Shown: piece by piece, positions 16,788 through 25,528 of the stretch
Position numbering within the stretch: position 1 is the first letter of the stretch
Layout of the letters: the number at the start of each line of letters is the position of its first letter
Source: Armatimonadota bacterium
Lineage (GTDB): Bacteria > Armatimonadota > Fimbriimonadia > Fimbriimonadales > Fimbriimonadaceae
DNA: 64,000 bases
NCBI GenBank assembly: GCA_020161505.1
Contig: JAIUNY010000004.1
Location: 62,001-126,000 of the forward strand
Reading direction: 5' to 3'
The notes under the pieces: generated by a model
Told to the model about the DNA's origin: nothing
What the model saw: only the letters and a program-made list of their open reading frames with translations
Database searches by the model: none
Program-made: the position numbers and the translations under genes

Positions 16788-17921
16788 TCATGCGGGCAGA
16801 ACCCGCTCGACAATCAAGGCGCGGAGGGCTTTCCCGTGGGAATACACGACCACTTGAACCGGTGATCCGCTGCTCTGCCGGAGCGCTTTGAATGTCTTCT
16901 CCGGGTTGACTTCGACGTACTTCGTCTTCACGGCAGTCGGTTTCCATTGGTTTCTTCTCAGCTCGGTTGAAATCACCTTCTCCCGAAACGCGCCTTGCCA
17001 AAGCACTCGATACCCCGTGATCCACGGCGAGTCGGGCGGGGAATCGCTGGTGAGGTAGCCGATCGCATCGGCGAGTTGGGGCACCCGGAATGCCCCTTGG
17101 GCATGGGCGCGAACCGCCGCAGGATCAAGTTCCCAGAGGAAACCGCGAGGCTCCTCAGTGCGAGGAGCGGAAGTTTCGCCCAGCAGTTCCTCACCGCTCT
17201 CGATGTGAATCGCCTTGGTCACGGGGTTCTCACTCGGGCCGACGAGCAGCGCCTCCTTGCATTCCCCCTCGTGGCTGACGAAGATCAGGTCGGCGGAAAT
17301 GCTGCCGAGAAAGTCGTCGGGGAGCATCGGGGAGAGCTTCATCACCCATCGGTTCGCTCGATCGAGAATGGGACGCAGCGCACTCAGGCTCGGTGAAAAA
17401 CTCTCGGGATTCAGCGTTCGCTGACTCCCTTTGCGCCGCGCAGGATCGACGAACACGTACTTGGGCTTTTCATGCGCCGCCCAGACCAGGGAGTCGGCCA
17501 CATAGACAAGACCCCCGAGATCATGAGCCCGCAAGTTCCAAAGCGCGGCATTGGCATGATCGGGGATCTGATCGAGTCCGACGACCATCCCTCGCTCCGC
17601 CAAAGCGATCAAATCGGCACCGATGCCGCAGGTGAGATCAGCAACCTCGACGCCCTCCGGAAACAGCCCAGCATGGAACCTTGCCACTGCTTCCGAGCTT
17701 GCCATGGCGAGACCGTCGGTGGTGAAGAGCATCTCACTCGCTCGGGCGAACTTCACCGCCCCTCGTCGCCGGAGTTCCCATTGGGTAAAGGCCCATGTGG
17801 CGGCTTCGGTGGAGGTTGCTTTTCCCACGCGCTGGATCGCGCTCGGTGTGGGCTGGAGTCCCTCCGAGAGGTGAAGGGCTTCGACAAACAGGGGATGAAG
17901 CTCAGGATTCACGCCGGACAC
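16788..17921 (-). CDS. Class I SAM-dependent methyltransferase with THUMP-like C-terminal domain
   Basis: A 377-residue protein. An N-terminal helical part is followed by the SAM-binding loop VADLTCGIGADLIALAERG (about 92-110) and the acidic strand VVGLDQIP, then FVDPARRKGSQR, the DPARR signature of this methyltransferase family. The C-terminal 80 residues (YRVLWQGAFREKVISTELRR) match the THUMP-like domain seen in it. An RNA or small-molecule substrate is possible; none is known to me. It overlaps the upstream membrane protein gene by 20 bases. Confidence 0.8.
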   Translation of the reverse strand: MSGVNPELHPLFVEALHLSEGLQPTPSAIQRVGKATSTEAATWAFTQWELRRRGAVKFARASEMLFTTDGLAMASSEAVARFHAGLFPEGVEVADLTCGIGADLIALAERGMVVGLDQIPDHANAALWNLRAHDLGGLVYVADSLVWAAHEKPKYVFVDPARRKGSQRTLNPESFSPSLSALRPILDRANRWVMKLSPMLPDDFLGSISADLIFVSHEGECKEALLVGPSENPVTKAIHIESGEELLGETSAPRTEEPRGFLWELDPAAVRAHAQGAFRVPQLADAIGYLTSDSPPDSPWITGYRVLWQGAFREKVISTELRRNQWKPTAVKTKYVEVNPEKTFKALRQSSGSPVQVVVYSHGKALRALIVERVLPA

Positions 17922-18276
17922 CCTCGCTCGTCTGTGCGAAATTGCGCACGGTCACCCCGAGTCCGAGGAGGGTCGCGGGGATCAGCAAGAGCGCAAAAAT
18001 CGGCTGCTGCTCGGGCGCGATGTGGACGAATCCGTGGAGCACCACCGCCCAGACAAACAGGTTCAGAACCGCATTCACCGGGTGCCCCCAGTGCGAACCT
18101 TTCATGGCGAGGAATCCGATTCGGCTCCCGAGAATCCCCGCGCAGACCACCGGGAGCACACTCGCAGGGCCATGAGGATCCAGAATCGCGGCGAGAAAAA
18201 CCCCCAGTGCCATCACCACGACATGCAGGAATTGATCCCATACCCGCACGAGCATCGAAGGCGATTTCTGCGGCAC
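17902..18276 (-). CDS. Small membrane protein, unknown
   Basis: A 124-residue protein with four hydrophobic segments (FLHVVVMALGVFLAAIL; VLPVVCAGILGSRIGFLAM; VNAVLNLFVWAVVLHGFV; PIFALLLIPATLLGLGV). No charged catalytic motif is visible. It shares 20 bases with the methyltransferase gene downstream, which suggests one transcript. No family recognised. Confidence 0.6.
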   Translation of the reverse strand: MPQKSPSMLVRVWDQFLHVVVMALGVFLAAILDPHGPASVLPVVCAGILGSRIGFLAMKGSHWGHPVNAVLNLFVWAVVLHGFVHIAPEQQPIFALLLIPATLLGLGVTVRNFAQTSEGVRRES

Positions 18277-18347
18277 GACTCCATTATCCCGAACGAGCGG
18301 GCGCGAACACTCGTTCTAGAGAGGAAAGACTCTTCGGAGCGTGAACG

Positions 18348-18809
18348 ATGGGAAAGAAGATTGCGATTGTTGTGGGATTGCTTGGGCTCGTGCTGTTTTT
18401 CGCGAGTGGCTACCTCTTCGCCCCGCCCGACCGCGTACTCATCCAGCAGAGCTTGAATCGGGCAGTTGATGCCGCTCGGGCAGGTCAGCCAAGCCCCGTG
18501 CTGGACAAGCTCAGTGCGAAGTTTTCGTATGGCGGGGAGTGGACGAATCGAGGAGAAATCGCGAAAGTGATTCGCCAAGCGCGCCCCGAAATCTCGATTC
18601 TCAAAACCGAGCCGGTGGTGGCAGGGAACACCGCCACGATCGTCTCCCCCGTTTCTCTGAGAGTCAACTACATGGGAATCGGCGTCGATTCAACCTTGCC
18701 TGAGGTGACGATTCGTTTTGAGAAGGAGACCGGCACGAAGTGGATCCTCGTCCCCGAGCCGAGGTGGCGGATCACTGCGGTGGAAGCGGAAGCTCTGCCG
18801 GACTATTGA
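18348..18809 (+). CDS. Membrane-anchored NTF2-like protein, unknown
   Basis: A 153-residue protein with one N-terminal membrane segment (IAIVVGLLGLVLFFASGYLF), then a compact domain of about 110 residues with alternating helix and strand (INRAVDAARAG-like start, ATIVSPVSLRVNYMG middle, WRITAVEAEALPDY end) that looks like an NTF2/Cif-like fold. It is likely anchored in the inner membrane with the domain outside. Function unknown. Confidence 0.6.
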   Translation: MGKKIAIVVGLLGLVLFFASGYLFAPPDRVLIQQSLNRAVDAARAGQPSPVLDKLSAKFSYGGEWTNRGEIAKVIRQARPEISILKTEPVVAGNTATIVSPVSLRVNYMGIGVDSTLPEVTIRFEKETGTKWILVPEPRWRITAVEAEALPDY

Positions 18810-19066
18810 GCCCTCGGGGCCCGGTTGAGTTGCGGGCATCGTGAGGTTTCGGGGCTGGAGTGAGTTTCAATTCCCCCAATGGCCATGCGCCGCGAGCCCT
18901 TCTGGGTCACCCCCCGCCACCCACTCAGTCACCCTCCCACCAGGAAGTGAATCAGCCACTCATCTTTCCCGATGAAATCCCTCATCCACCCTCTGAGGAT
19001 TCACCAGAACAGTTGCCGATAATTCGACCTGGACTCTGCGTTGCGGAGCGGGGAATCGGGCGAATC

Positions 19067-20386
19067 ATGTTCAAGTCGCGTCAAGCTTTGATGGTGACCC
19101 TCTACACGGGGATGGCACTGCCGACCCTGTTTGTGTTTGGGTCGGGCGCGTGGTTGTACAACGACCTCTACGCCGTCTCCGCGAATATCGAATCCCTCCG
19201 TTCTCAGGCGGAAGACGAGGAAATCGCGACCGAACCAGCGGCCTTCGGCCGACTGTCCTCCGGATCACCGGAGAGCGATGGCTCCCGCCAGTTTGTTGCC
19301 CTCCACTCGGCATGGGTTGCCATCCCGGAATCCACGAGAAAGGCGTGGCAGCAAAAGACGCGCGATCTCGTGACCGGGGCAGGCCAAGAAGAAACCGCGG
19401 TTCTCAACGACATCGAGCCTTTCCGAGCAAGGTTCATGCAAGTGGCCCAATCACCCGATTGCAACCTGGTGCGAGATTGGGAAAACGCCGAGGGAATTGT
19501 GGATCCTTACTATGGATCCGCGATTGAGCTCAGCCGACTCATGATCAACTATGCCGGCTACCTCGGTCGTCGAGGGAAGGCCTCCGAGGCCTTTCGAACC
19601 CTAGGCAAGGTGCGTAGGTTCGCTCAGCTCTACGCACGCGATGGCGGCATGGATGCCATTTCGGCCCACCTTTTCATCGAATCCATCACCCTTTCGATGG
19701 GTCAAGAGCTGGTGCTGATCTCGAACTTCAACCCGACCGTGATTGGGGAGTTCAAGAAGTTTGCTACGGATCGGAGCTCATCGCCGAATCTGATGCGCGC
19801 CACCGAGGGCGAAGCGATGCGCACGATCTTCACACTCTCGCAGGAAGAGAGCTACGACGAGCGCGTTTTCGCAGGTGCCAAACTCACTCTCAAGGGCAAG
19901 GTCTTCCAGCAGGCCGCCGAAGCCCGGATGATTGAATTCTGGGTCGATGCGATCCCGGCTCTGCGAGCGGCCAATCCGGATCCTTTTGAGATGAAGGCGG
20001 CGTACCGCGAGGCTCTCACTCGGCTTGACAGCAAGCGTACCCCCAGCCATTTGATCCCCGCCGCGATTGCTCATTGGTACGAGCACAAGTTCTCTGCCTC
20101 CGTCGCGCTGGATGTTCGGTATCAACTGGCCTTGATCAGTGCCGAGCTGTTCCGGTACCGCGGCGAGCACGGAGCCTTTCCGGACGGCTTGAACGCGGTC
20201 CAGGCTCCCACGAGCGACCCTCTTGGAGACGGCTCCTTTGGCTACCGAAAAACGGAAGAGGGCTTCGTGCTCTATTCCGTGGGGAACGATGGGGTGGACG
20301 ACGACGGAACAAGCCGATCGGATACTGGCGAGCGCGATATTGTGCTCGAAGTCACGAAAACGCGGGTTCTGAACGAAGGCTCCTAG
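19067..20386 (+). CDS. N-terminally anchored secreted protein with pseudopilin-like tail
   Basis: A 439-residue protein. ATG 19067 gives a short basic start (MFKSRQA) and one membrane segment (LYTGMALPTLFVFGSGAWLY). An in-frame GTG at 18860 would add 69 Pro-rich residues and is less likely. The middle is helical (SRLMINYAGYLGRRGKASEAFRTL) and resembles a stretch of the protein encoded at 42643-43833. The C-terminal 85 residues (YQLALISAELFRYRGEHGAFPD...DPLGDGSFGYRKTEEGFVLYSVGNDGVDDDG) match the soluble tail of type II secretion major pseudopilins, including the LYSVGNDG turn. Its stop overlaps that of the convergent Imm5-like gene. Confidence 0.65.
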   Translation: MFKSRQALMVTLYTGMALPTLFVFGSGAWLYNDLYAVSANIESLRSQAEDEEIATEPAAFGRLSSGSPESDGSRQFVALHSAWVAIPESTRKAWQQKTRDLVTGAGQEETAVLNDIEPFRARFMQVAQSPDCNLVRDWENAEGIVDPYYGSAIELSRLMINYAGYLGRRGKASEAFRTLGKVRRFAQLYARDGGMDAISAHLFIESITLSMGQELVLISNFNPTVIGEFKKFATDRSSSPNLMRATEGEAMRTIFTLSQEESYDERVFAGAKLTLKGKVFQQAAEARMIEFWVDAIPALRAANPDPFEMKAAYREALTRLDSKRTPSHLIPAAIAHWYEHKFSASVALDVRYQLALISAELFRYRGEHGAFPDGLNAVQAPTSDPLGDGSFGYRKTEEGFVLYSVGNDGVDDDGTSRSDTGERDIVLEVTKTRVLNEGS

Positions 20387-20817
20387 CGCTTCGTCCAAGC
20401 CGTGAGGTGCTCGGGAGCCGTGCGCTTTTGCTCGGCGATCTCATCCTCCAACCATTCCGGCCCTTCTCCCAGCGTGCCCGCGCTCACCGCTTTCCGCGCG
20501 TAGTTGGCTGCGATGGCGGCGTGGATCGGGTCGCGAGCGGTGTCGGCAGCATGAGCAGCGGTTCGAGCCGCCTGGCGCGCTTCCTCCGAGTCGGCTTCGC
20601 GCGCTGCGTTGTGGGCACCAAAGCTTGCGGCATGAACATCGGTCGCCTCGACCGAGCCGTCGATCCAGCCGTGCAACGATTGGAGGGCTTCGGTCAAGCG
20701 CGTGTCCTCGGGGCGTTCGGCGGTGAAGTCGGGCAGAACCCGGATGGCGCAGCCGTGCGCCCAGAGAGCGAGGGCTTTCTGGTCAGCCTCATTCAACCGA
20801 ATCGTGGATTCGTCCAT
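20383..20817 (-). CDS. Putative immunity protein, Imm5-like
   Basis: A 144-residue soluble helical protein very rich in Ala and His (DVHAASFGAHNAAREADSEEARQAARTAAHAADTARDPIHAAIAANYARKA, in pieces). This Ala/His repeat pattern with a VHA..A..A.YA.KA core is that of the putative immunity protein family (Imm5-like) found in polymorphic-toxin loci. No toxin gene, Rhs repeat or secretion gene is adjacent. It may be a stand-alone defence gene or a family member with another role. The family call is by pattern only. Confidence 0.6.
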   Translation of the reverse strand: MDESTIRLNEADQKALALWAHGCAIRVLPDFTAERPEDTRLTEALQSLHGWIDGSVEATDVHAASFGAHNAAREADSEEARQAARTAAHAADTARDPIHAAIAANYARKAVSAGTLGEGPEWLEDEIAEQKRTAPEHLTAWTKR

Positions 20818-20845
20818 GCGGGTTCATGGTACCGCTGGACGCGTT

Positions 20846-21289
20846 TCACCACTGGTTATAGGGAATCCCGTTGGAGCCCACTTCCGTGCTGTTGATGTGG
20901 ATCGCGCTCTTGCCGTTGTTTCCCGAGTTGTAACCGTAGGCGTTCTGAAAAATGGGGTCGGTCTTCAGGGGGCGGCGCAAGTATGGCCCTCTCCACTTGG
21001 TGGGGTCGAGCGGCACGGAGGGCCAGTTCAATCCCATTCGATAGCGAATCTTGCCTTGAGCGGGGGGTGTGGTACTGGAGAGATCGCTCAGGCTGTGCAT
21101 GACCAATCCCGTGTCGAGATACATCATCTCCATGGCCAGCCGCATGGCTTCCAGCTCTTCACGAGCGACCGCTTCTCGGGCCCTGAGCTGCGAGCGATCC
21201 CAGCTCAAGATCGCGCTTCCGGTGAGGGTGAACACGATGGACATCGTGATCATGGTTTCAACCAAGGTGGCTCCGCGACGCTTCTTCAT
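20846..21289 (-). CDS. Type II secretion/type IV pseudopilin-like protein
   Basis: A 147-residue prepilin with a basic leader KKRRGA and processed helix TLVETMITMSIVFTLTGSAILSW, including the Glu at +5. The soluble part ends GNNGKSAIHINSTEVGSNGIPYNQW. It starts 5 bases after the stop of the upstream pseudopilin gene, and both proteins end in G-[IT]-PYN-x-W, so they are tandem relatives. ATG 21289 is preferred over TTG 21301. Confidence 0.82.
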   Translation of the reverse strand: MKKRRGATLVETMITMSIVFTLTGSAILSWDRSQLRAREAVAREELEAMRLAMEMMYLDTGLVMHSLSDLSSTTPPAQGKIRYRMGLNWPSVPLDPTKWRGPYLRRPLKTDPIFQNAYGYNSGNNGKSAIHINSTEVGSNGIPYNQW

Positions 21290-21294
21290 GCTTA

Positions 21295-21747
21295 TCACCA
21301 AGTGTTGTAGGGTGTGCCGTCAATGGAAACTGATCCGCTGCTCAGCCAGATCGGGCTCTGGTTCGTTTCTCGCCCGATATTGGAGTTGTAGACAAAACTG
21401 ACTCCGGGAACCCTGCTCACCGGCATCTGGCGGATGTAGGGGCCATTCCAGTGCCCCGCCTCGATGGGTCGCTGAACCCAACCCCGACCGGTTCCGAGAT
21501 CCATCCAGCCCCAACTGGGGGGATTCGCGCTCGCCAGAGCTTCGATGGAGGGCGGTCCGATGCCAAGGGTGTCGACTTTGCAGGCTTCGTATGCCCGACG
21601 CAAGGCCTCCAGATCGCCCCGGAGTTTCGTCTCACTCGCTCGTTGGCGGGCCTTGGTCAGGGAAGGCATGACGACCGCCATGAGCGCGCCCGTGATGAGC
21701 ACGACAATCATGACCTCGACCAATGTGAACGCCCGACCCTTTCGCAT
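21295..21747 (-). CDS. Type II secretion/type IV pseudopilin-like protein
   Basis: A 150-residue prepilin: leader MRKGRA, cleavage before FTLVEVMIVVLITGALMAVV with Glu at +5, then the usual amphipathic helix KARQRASETKLRGDLEALRRAYEAC. The head has the repeated WMDLGTGRGWVQRP and GPYIRQMPVSR phrases and ends DGTPYNTW. The first ORF of a two-gene pseudopilin pair; no secretin or ATPase is nearby, so they likely serve a system encoded elsewhere. Confidence 0.85.
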   Translation of the reverse strand: MRKGRAFTLVEVMIVVLITGALMAVVMPSLTKARQRASETKLRGDLEALRRAYEACKVDTLGIGPPSIEALASANPPSWGWMDLGTGRGWVQRPIEAGHWNGPYIRQMPVSRVPGVSFVYNSNIGRETNQSPIWLSSGSVSIDGTPYNTW

Positions 21748-21885
21748 CCCTGATAGGTTTTCCAGGTTCCGCCTGAAATCCGCCCGGTAGGATTACTGGT
21801 TCCCGCCTCGCGCGGACTTCCGCTGACTCCAAATGGCCCGGTGTGAGCCACCCTCAACCCACGAGACTGGTACATTTTCTTCGCC

Positions 21886-23007
21886 ATGTTTGGTGTTTTT
21901 TGGAGAGTTGGCTTTGCCAGCGTTTGTGTGATTTCCCTTGCTTCGGTCGCCTCGGCGCAGAGACTGCGCGTGGCGTCTTGGAACATTTCTGACTACGACG
22001 GCACCGACCGCGCTTCCGCGATTCAGACCTCGGTCTTTGGGAGTTTCCAGGGTCGATCGATGTCCCCGGATGTGCTTTTCGCGCAAGAGATTCAGTCGAC
22101 CAGCGCCGCAAACACGCTGAAGAACCTTCTCAATTCAGCTTCTGGCTCCACGGGAGATTGGGCGGTGACCTGGGGCAATATCACGGGCACGAACGCCAGC
22201 GCCAATGCCTCCGACACCGCGATGTTCTATCGCACGAGCAAAGTGACGGCTCTGAGCCCGGTCAAGGTCTCCAACGATGGCGGCACCAGCGGCCCGCCGC
22301 GCGAAACCTGGCGATTCGATTTCCGCATCAACGACAACGCGGTGATCGGCGAAACCTTCTCGGTTTACAATGTCCACATGAAGTCGGGCAGCAGCACCGA
22401 CGACCAGAATCGACGAAACCTCGAAGCCCAAGCCATCCGCAACAACGCGAACATCGTGGGGGCGACCAACCAGATCATGGTTCTCGGCGATTTCAACTGG
22501 CAGACGTCAAGCCAAGCCGCCTTCCAAACCCTTGCTGGATCCGCCGCGAACAACAACGGCCGCTTCTTCGATCCGATCAACACTCTTGGCTCGTGGAACA
22601 ACAACAGCAACTTCCGATTCGTCCACACCCAAGATCCGACCGGCAACGGCGGAATGGATGATCGTCTCGACGCGATCATGATGGGGGGCAAGTTCGGTGA
22701 CGGTGTCGGCACCGAATACGACGGTGCTTTTGGCGTCGCCTACAGCACCACCACCTGGAACGACAGCAATCACAGCTACCGCGCATGGGGCAACGACGGC
22801 ACCAGCTTCGACGACGAACTGACGACCACCGGCAACACGATGGTCGGCTCCACGATCGCTCAGGCCCTGAAAAACACGGCGGGAGTCAACGGTGGCCACC
22901 TTCCCGTGTTCCTGGATGTGCGCTACGACGTCGTTCCGGAGCCCGCGACGATGGCCTTGCTCGGCCTTGGCCTGGCAGCTGCCGCGCGCAAACGTCGCAA
23001 GAACTGA
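21886..23007 (+). CDS. PEP-CTERM endonuclease/exonuclease/phosphatase-fold protein
   Basis: A 373-residue exported protein. A signal peptide (GFASVCVISLASVASAQ) is followed by an endonuclease/exonuclease/phosphatase domain: LRVASWNISDYDG, LFAQEIQ (Glu metal ligand), FSVYNVHMKSGSS (His), VLGDFNW (Asp and Asn) and GGHLPVFLDV near the end (His). The C-terminus VVPEPATMALLGLGLAAAARKRRKN carries a PEP-CTERM sorting signal: PEP motif, membrane helix, basic tail. The protein is therefore expected to be handled by an exosortase and displayed or released. An extracellular nuclease is likely; a phosphodiesterase of other type is possible. Confidence 0.85.
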   Translation: MFGVFWRVGFASVCVISLASVASAQRLRVASWNISDYDGTDRASAIQTSVFGSFQGRSMSPDVLFAQEIQSTSAANTLKNLLNSASGSTGDWAVTWGNITGTNASANASDTAMFYRTSKVTALSPVKVSNDGGTSGPPRETWRFDFRINDNAVIGETFSVYNVHMKSGSSTDDQNRRNLEAQAIRNNANIVGATNQIMVLGDFNWQTSSQAAFQTLAGSAANNNGRFFDPINTLGSWNNNSNFRFVHTQDPTGNGGMDDRLDAIMMGGKFGDGVGTEYDGAFGVAYSTTTWNDSNHSYRAWGNDGTSFDDELTTTGNTMVGSTIAQALKNTAGVNGGHLPVFLDVRYDVVPEPATMALLGLGLAAAARKRRKN

Positions 23008-23032
23008 TCGAGGTTCGCTCGATCTCCCAAGC

Positions 23033-23070
23033 TTGGGCAGAGAGCACGCGCTCTCTGCCCAACTTCTTTC
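23033..23070 (+). terminator. Rho-independent terminator
   Basis: Perfect 13-bp stem TTGGGCAGAGAGC / GCTCTCTGCCCAA with loop ACGC, followed by CTTCTTTC. It lies 25 bases after the PEP-CTERM nuclease gene and before lipA. Confidence 0.9.
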
Positions 23071-23156
23071 ATGGTTTGCCCATTTGGCCGCTGGGAGTCT
23101 GCCAGGACCCCTAAGCCGACCTCCCGTTCAACCCGGCGTAGGATAGAATAAAACCC

Positions 23157-24071
23157 ATGGCCCAGCGCCTGCCCGAGTGGCTGACAATCCGACTCCCCCG
23201 ACCTGACACGATCAAGCAGGTCGAGCAGATGATGCGAGGCAAGAACCTCCACACTGTCTGCGAAAGTGCTCGCTGCCCCAACCTGCCGGAGTGCTGGAGC
23301 AAGAAAACCGCCACCTTCATGATCCTGGGTGACACCTGCACGCGAAGCTGCGGGTTTTGCGCGATCAAAGTCGGCAAAGGTCTGGAAGTCGATCCATTCG
23401 AGCCGCTCAACGTCGCCAAAACCACCAAGGAACTCGGCCTGAAGCACGTGGTCGTCACCAGCGTGGCCCGCGACGACCTGAAGGACGAGGGTGCCGGACA
23501 GTTTGCCCGCACCATCAATGCCTTGCACAAAGAGCTGCCCCATGTGATTGTCGAGGTTCTCACGCCGGACTTCAAGGGCAAGGAAGAGTGCATCCGCACG
23601 GTCTGCGAAGCTCACCCGGAAATTTACAACCACAACATCGAAACCGTCGAGCGGCTCCACACCATTGTGCGACCGCAAGCCAAATACAGCCGCACGATGC
23701 GTCTGTTGGAAATGGTCAAGGAGATCGACCCCACCATCTACACCAAGTCCGGCCTCATGCTTGGCTTGGGCGAGACGAAGGACGAAGTCATCAAGACTCT
23801 CCAAGACCTGCGCAACCTCGGCGTCGATGCGATCACGATTGGCCAGTATCTGCGCCCCACGATGAAGCACCTTCCCGTCGTGGAATACATCCACCCCGAC
23901 GTTTTCGCGGAATACGAGACGATCGGTGGGGAAATGGGCTTCGCCTTCGTCGCCAGCGGCCCGTTCATCCGGTCGAGCTACAACGCGATTGCCTTCAGCG
24001 AAAAGGTCATGGCCGAGCGTCTCGAGCGAGCCAACGATGATCGTCCGGCTGAGCAGCTGCGCGTGCTGTGA
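23157..24071 (+). CDS. lipA: Lipoyl synthase
   Basis: Radical-SAM enzyme inserting two sulfurs into octanoyl groups on carrier proteins. The 304 residues carry the auxiliary cluster motif CESARCPNLPEC (Cys35, Cys40, Cys46), the radical-SAM triad CTRSCGFC (Cys61, Cys65, Cys68), and the C-terminal RSSYNA with the serine that binds the auxiliary cluster. The chain ends RPAEQLRVL. The last codons are echoed in frame about 1.5 kb downstream (see 25529-25558). Confidence 0.96.
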   Translation: MAQRLPEWLTIRLPRPDTIKQVEQMMRGKNLHTVCESARCPNLPECWSKKTATFMILGDTCTRSCGFCAIKVGKGLEVDPFEPLNVAKTTKELGLKHVVVTSVARDDLKDEGAGQFARTINALHKELPHVIVEVLTPDFKGKEECIRTVCEAHPEIYNHNIETVERLHTIVRPQAKYSRTMRLLEMVKEIDPTIYTKSGLMLGLGETKDEVIKTLQDLRNLGVDAITIGQYLRPTMKHLPVVEYIHPDVFAEYETIGGEMGFAFVASGPFIRSSYNAIAFSEKVMAERLERANDDRPAEQLRVL

Positions 24072-24153
24072 CGGCTTTCCGAACCTAACGGGCGAAATTC
24101 CCTGATTCCCGTCAGAGGATTCCAGGCACGCCTTGGGTATAAAGACCCCCCCG

Positions 24154-24181
24154 TTTCAGGTCAGTCGCCGACTCCTATAAT
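24154..24181 (+). promoter_or_regulatory. Promoter of the orphan gene after lipA
   Basis: A perfect -10 box TATAAT at 24176-24181, with TTTCAG at 24154-24159 as a poor -35 box and 16-base spacing. It lies about 50 bases before the TTG start of the next gene, so that gene has its own promoter rather than reading through from lipA. Confidence 0.55.
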
Positions 24182-24229
24182 CATTACTATGCGGAGAGCC
24201 TTACGTTCAATTCCCAGTGGAGAAAGACC

Positions 24230-25399
24230 TTGAAAAGCAACAAGTTAGTCGTTTGGTTGGCACTGAGCCTTCCTTTTGCCGGGATCGGACTGGCGACACT
24301 GATGTCGCCCCTCGTAAGGGCAGTTCCGATGCCGGTCGCCAGTCCGGTGCTTCCTGCGTGTTGTTCTGCGCTACCCGACGACGAGCCGGGTGATCTGCTC
24401 GAAGGAACAAAGATTAAAGCGGGAAGCCAGTATCAAATGGTCATTGGTATAGCTGGAACAAGCCCAGCCGGCACCTGGACAGCTCGATATGGCACGGTGT
24501 CTTCAACCGGCATGTATACCGCGCCAAGCTTCATGCCGCCCTATGCTGAAGACATGGTGATGTTCGAGTCAGCTACGGGTTGGATCAGTGAGACTCGTAT
24601 TCTGGTCGAGGCCAATCCAGCTATTCCGGGAACCGATGGTCCCCGATACGTTCAAGTTGAGTTTGGAGTTGGTCAGCCTGGCTTTAGCCTGATGCAACAA
24701 GCCGTTGTCGTGCAGGGATCGAGCAAGTCGGTCATCGCCGGGGGAACCCTCGAGTCGATTGTTGATGACTATCCGGATCTGCCGCTGGTTACGCCAGGTC
24801 AAGATGTTCAAGGGATGCCTGAGCTTTTCGACTGCGTCGATGCTCCTGTTGTGAATGACAATCCACTGACAGATATCGTCGATACGGCGGAGGCTGACCT
24901 TGTGGTGCAGGAAAGCCGGGACATTTACGCACTTGTACCTGCAAATACTCCGACTGCCAGTAAGCCGAAAATCTGCAAGATCGGCGTGACGACTGGCCCG
25001 GGCAAAGAACTCCAAGGCAAACGTTGCTCTGGCGGGCAGAAGATTGTGGAAGAAACGACAACGTATGGGCCCGTGGCCGAGGGAGTAGAGACTGGTCAAA
25101 TCCAGTTCACGGCCGCTGCTCAAGCTGCACTCGGCGCGAAAGGTGCGGCAGAACTTGGCTTTGGATTCGAGGTTGGCGTCTCGTATCCACTAACACGGAA
25201 GCTCTACCGGTACGGTCAACGCCATATTACGGAGGTGTTTAAGTGCATCAACGGTGTATGGACATACTCGCATTCGAGAGTTTGCCGTCGTACTGGCCAC
25301 GGTCAAGTGACATCTCCGAAATGGGCTGGATTTATCGATGGTTACCCCATTAACGGGGATCCCGCCCCAGATTTGTGGACCACTTGGATTTGTAACTAG
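24230..25399 (+). CDS. Orphan secreted protein with Ig-like N-terminal part
   Basis: A 389-residue protein. TTG 24230 has GGAGAAAG from 24219 at good distance. A signal sequence (LVVWLALSLPFAGIGLATLMS) is followed by PACCSALP. Residues about 65-130 resemble the bacterial Ig-like motif GTVSSTGMYTAPSFMPP. The middle is acidic and Pro-rich. The last 100 residues contain CKIG, KRCSGGQK, FKCINGVW, SRVCRR and end WICN, an even number of cysteines suited to disulfides. Base composition is lower in GC than the flanks. No family recognised; the gene is bounded by lipA and a lipA-like relic. Confidence 0.65.
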   Translation: MKSNKLVVWLALSLPFAGIGLATLMSPLVRAVPMPVASPVLPACCSALPDDEPGDLLEGTKIKAGSQYQMVIGIAGTSPAGTWTARYGTVSSTGMYTAPSFMPPYAEDMVMFESATGWISETRILVEANPAIPGTDGPRYVQVEFGVGQPGFSLMQQAVVVQGSSKSVIAGGTLESIVDDYPDLPLVTPGQDVQGMPELFDCVDAPVVNDNPLTDIVDTAEADLVVQESRDIYALVPANTPTASKPKICKIGVTTGPGKELQGKRCSGGQKIVEETTTYGPVAEGVETGQIQFTAAAQAALGAKGAAELGFGFEVGVSYPLTRKLYRYGQRHITEVFKCINGVWTYSHSRVCRRTGHGQVTSPKWAGFIDGYPINGDPAPDLWTTWICN

Positions 25400-25420
25400 C
25401 TAGACTGCCAATAGAATAAT

Positions 25421-25454
25421 AAGGTTCGCCTTTCAAGCCTGAGAGGCGAACCTT
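25421..25454 (+). terminator. Hairpin terminator after the orphan gene
   Basis: Perfect 11-bp inverted repeat AAGGTTCGCCT / AGGCGAACCTT with a 12-base loop, 22 bases after the stop codon. There is no T-run on the plus strand; the minus strand shows ATTATTCTAT after the stem. It probably ends the transcript of the orphan gene. Confidence 0.65.
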
Positions 25455-25528
25455 ATGGTTCGTTTCGTGGAGCTCAAATCGAATGCTCCATCCGAACACC
25501 ACCGTAACCCTCACTTTTCTGCGAACTA

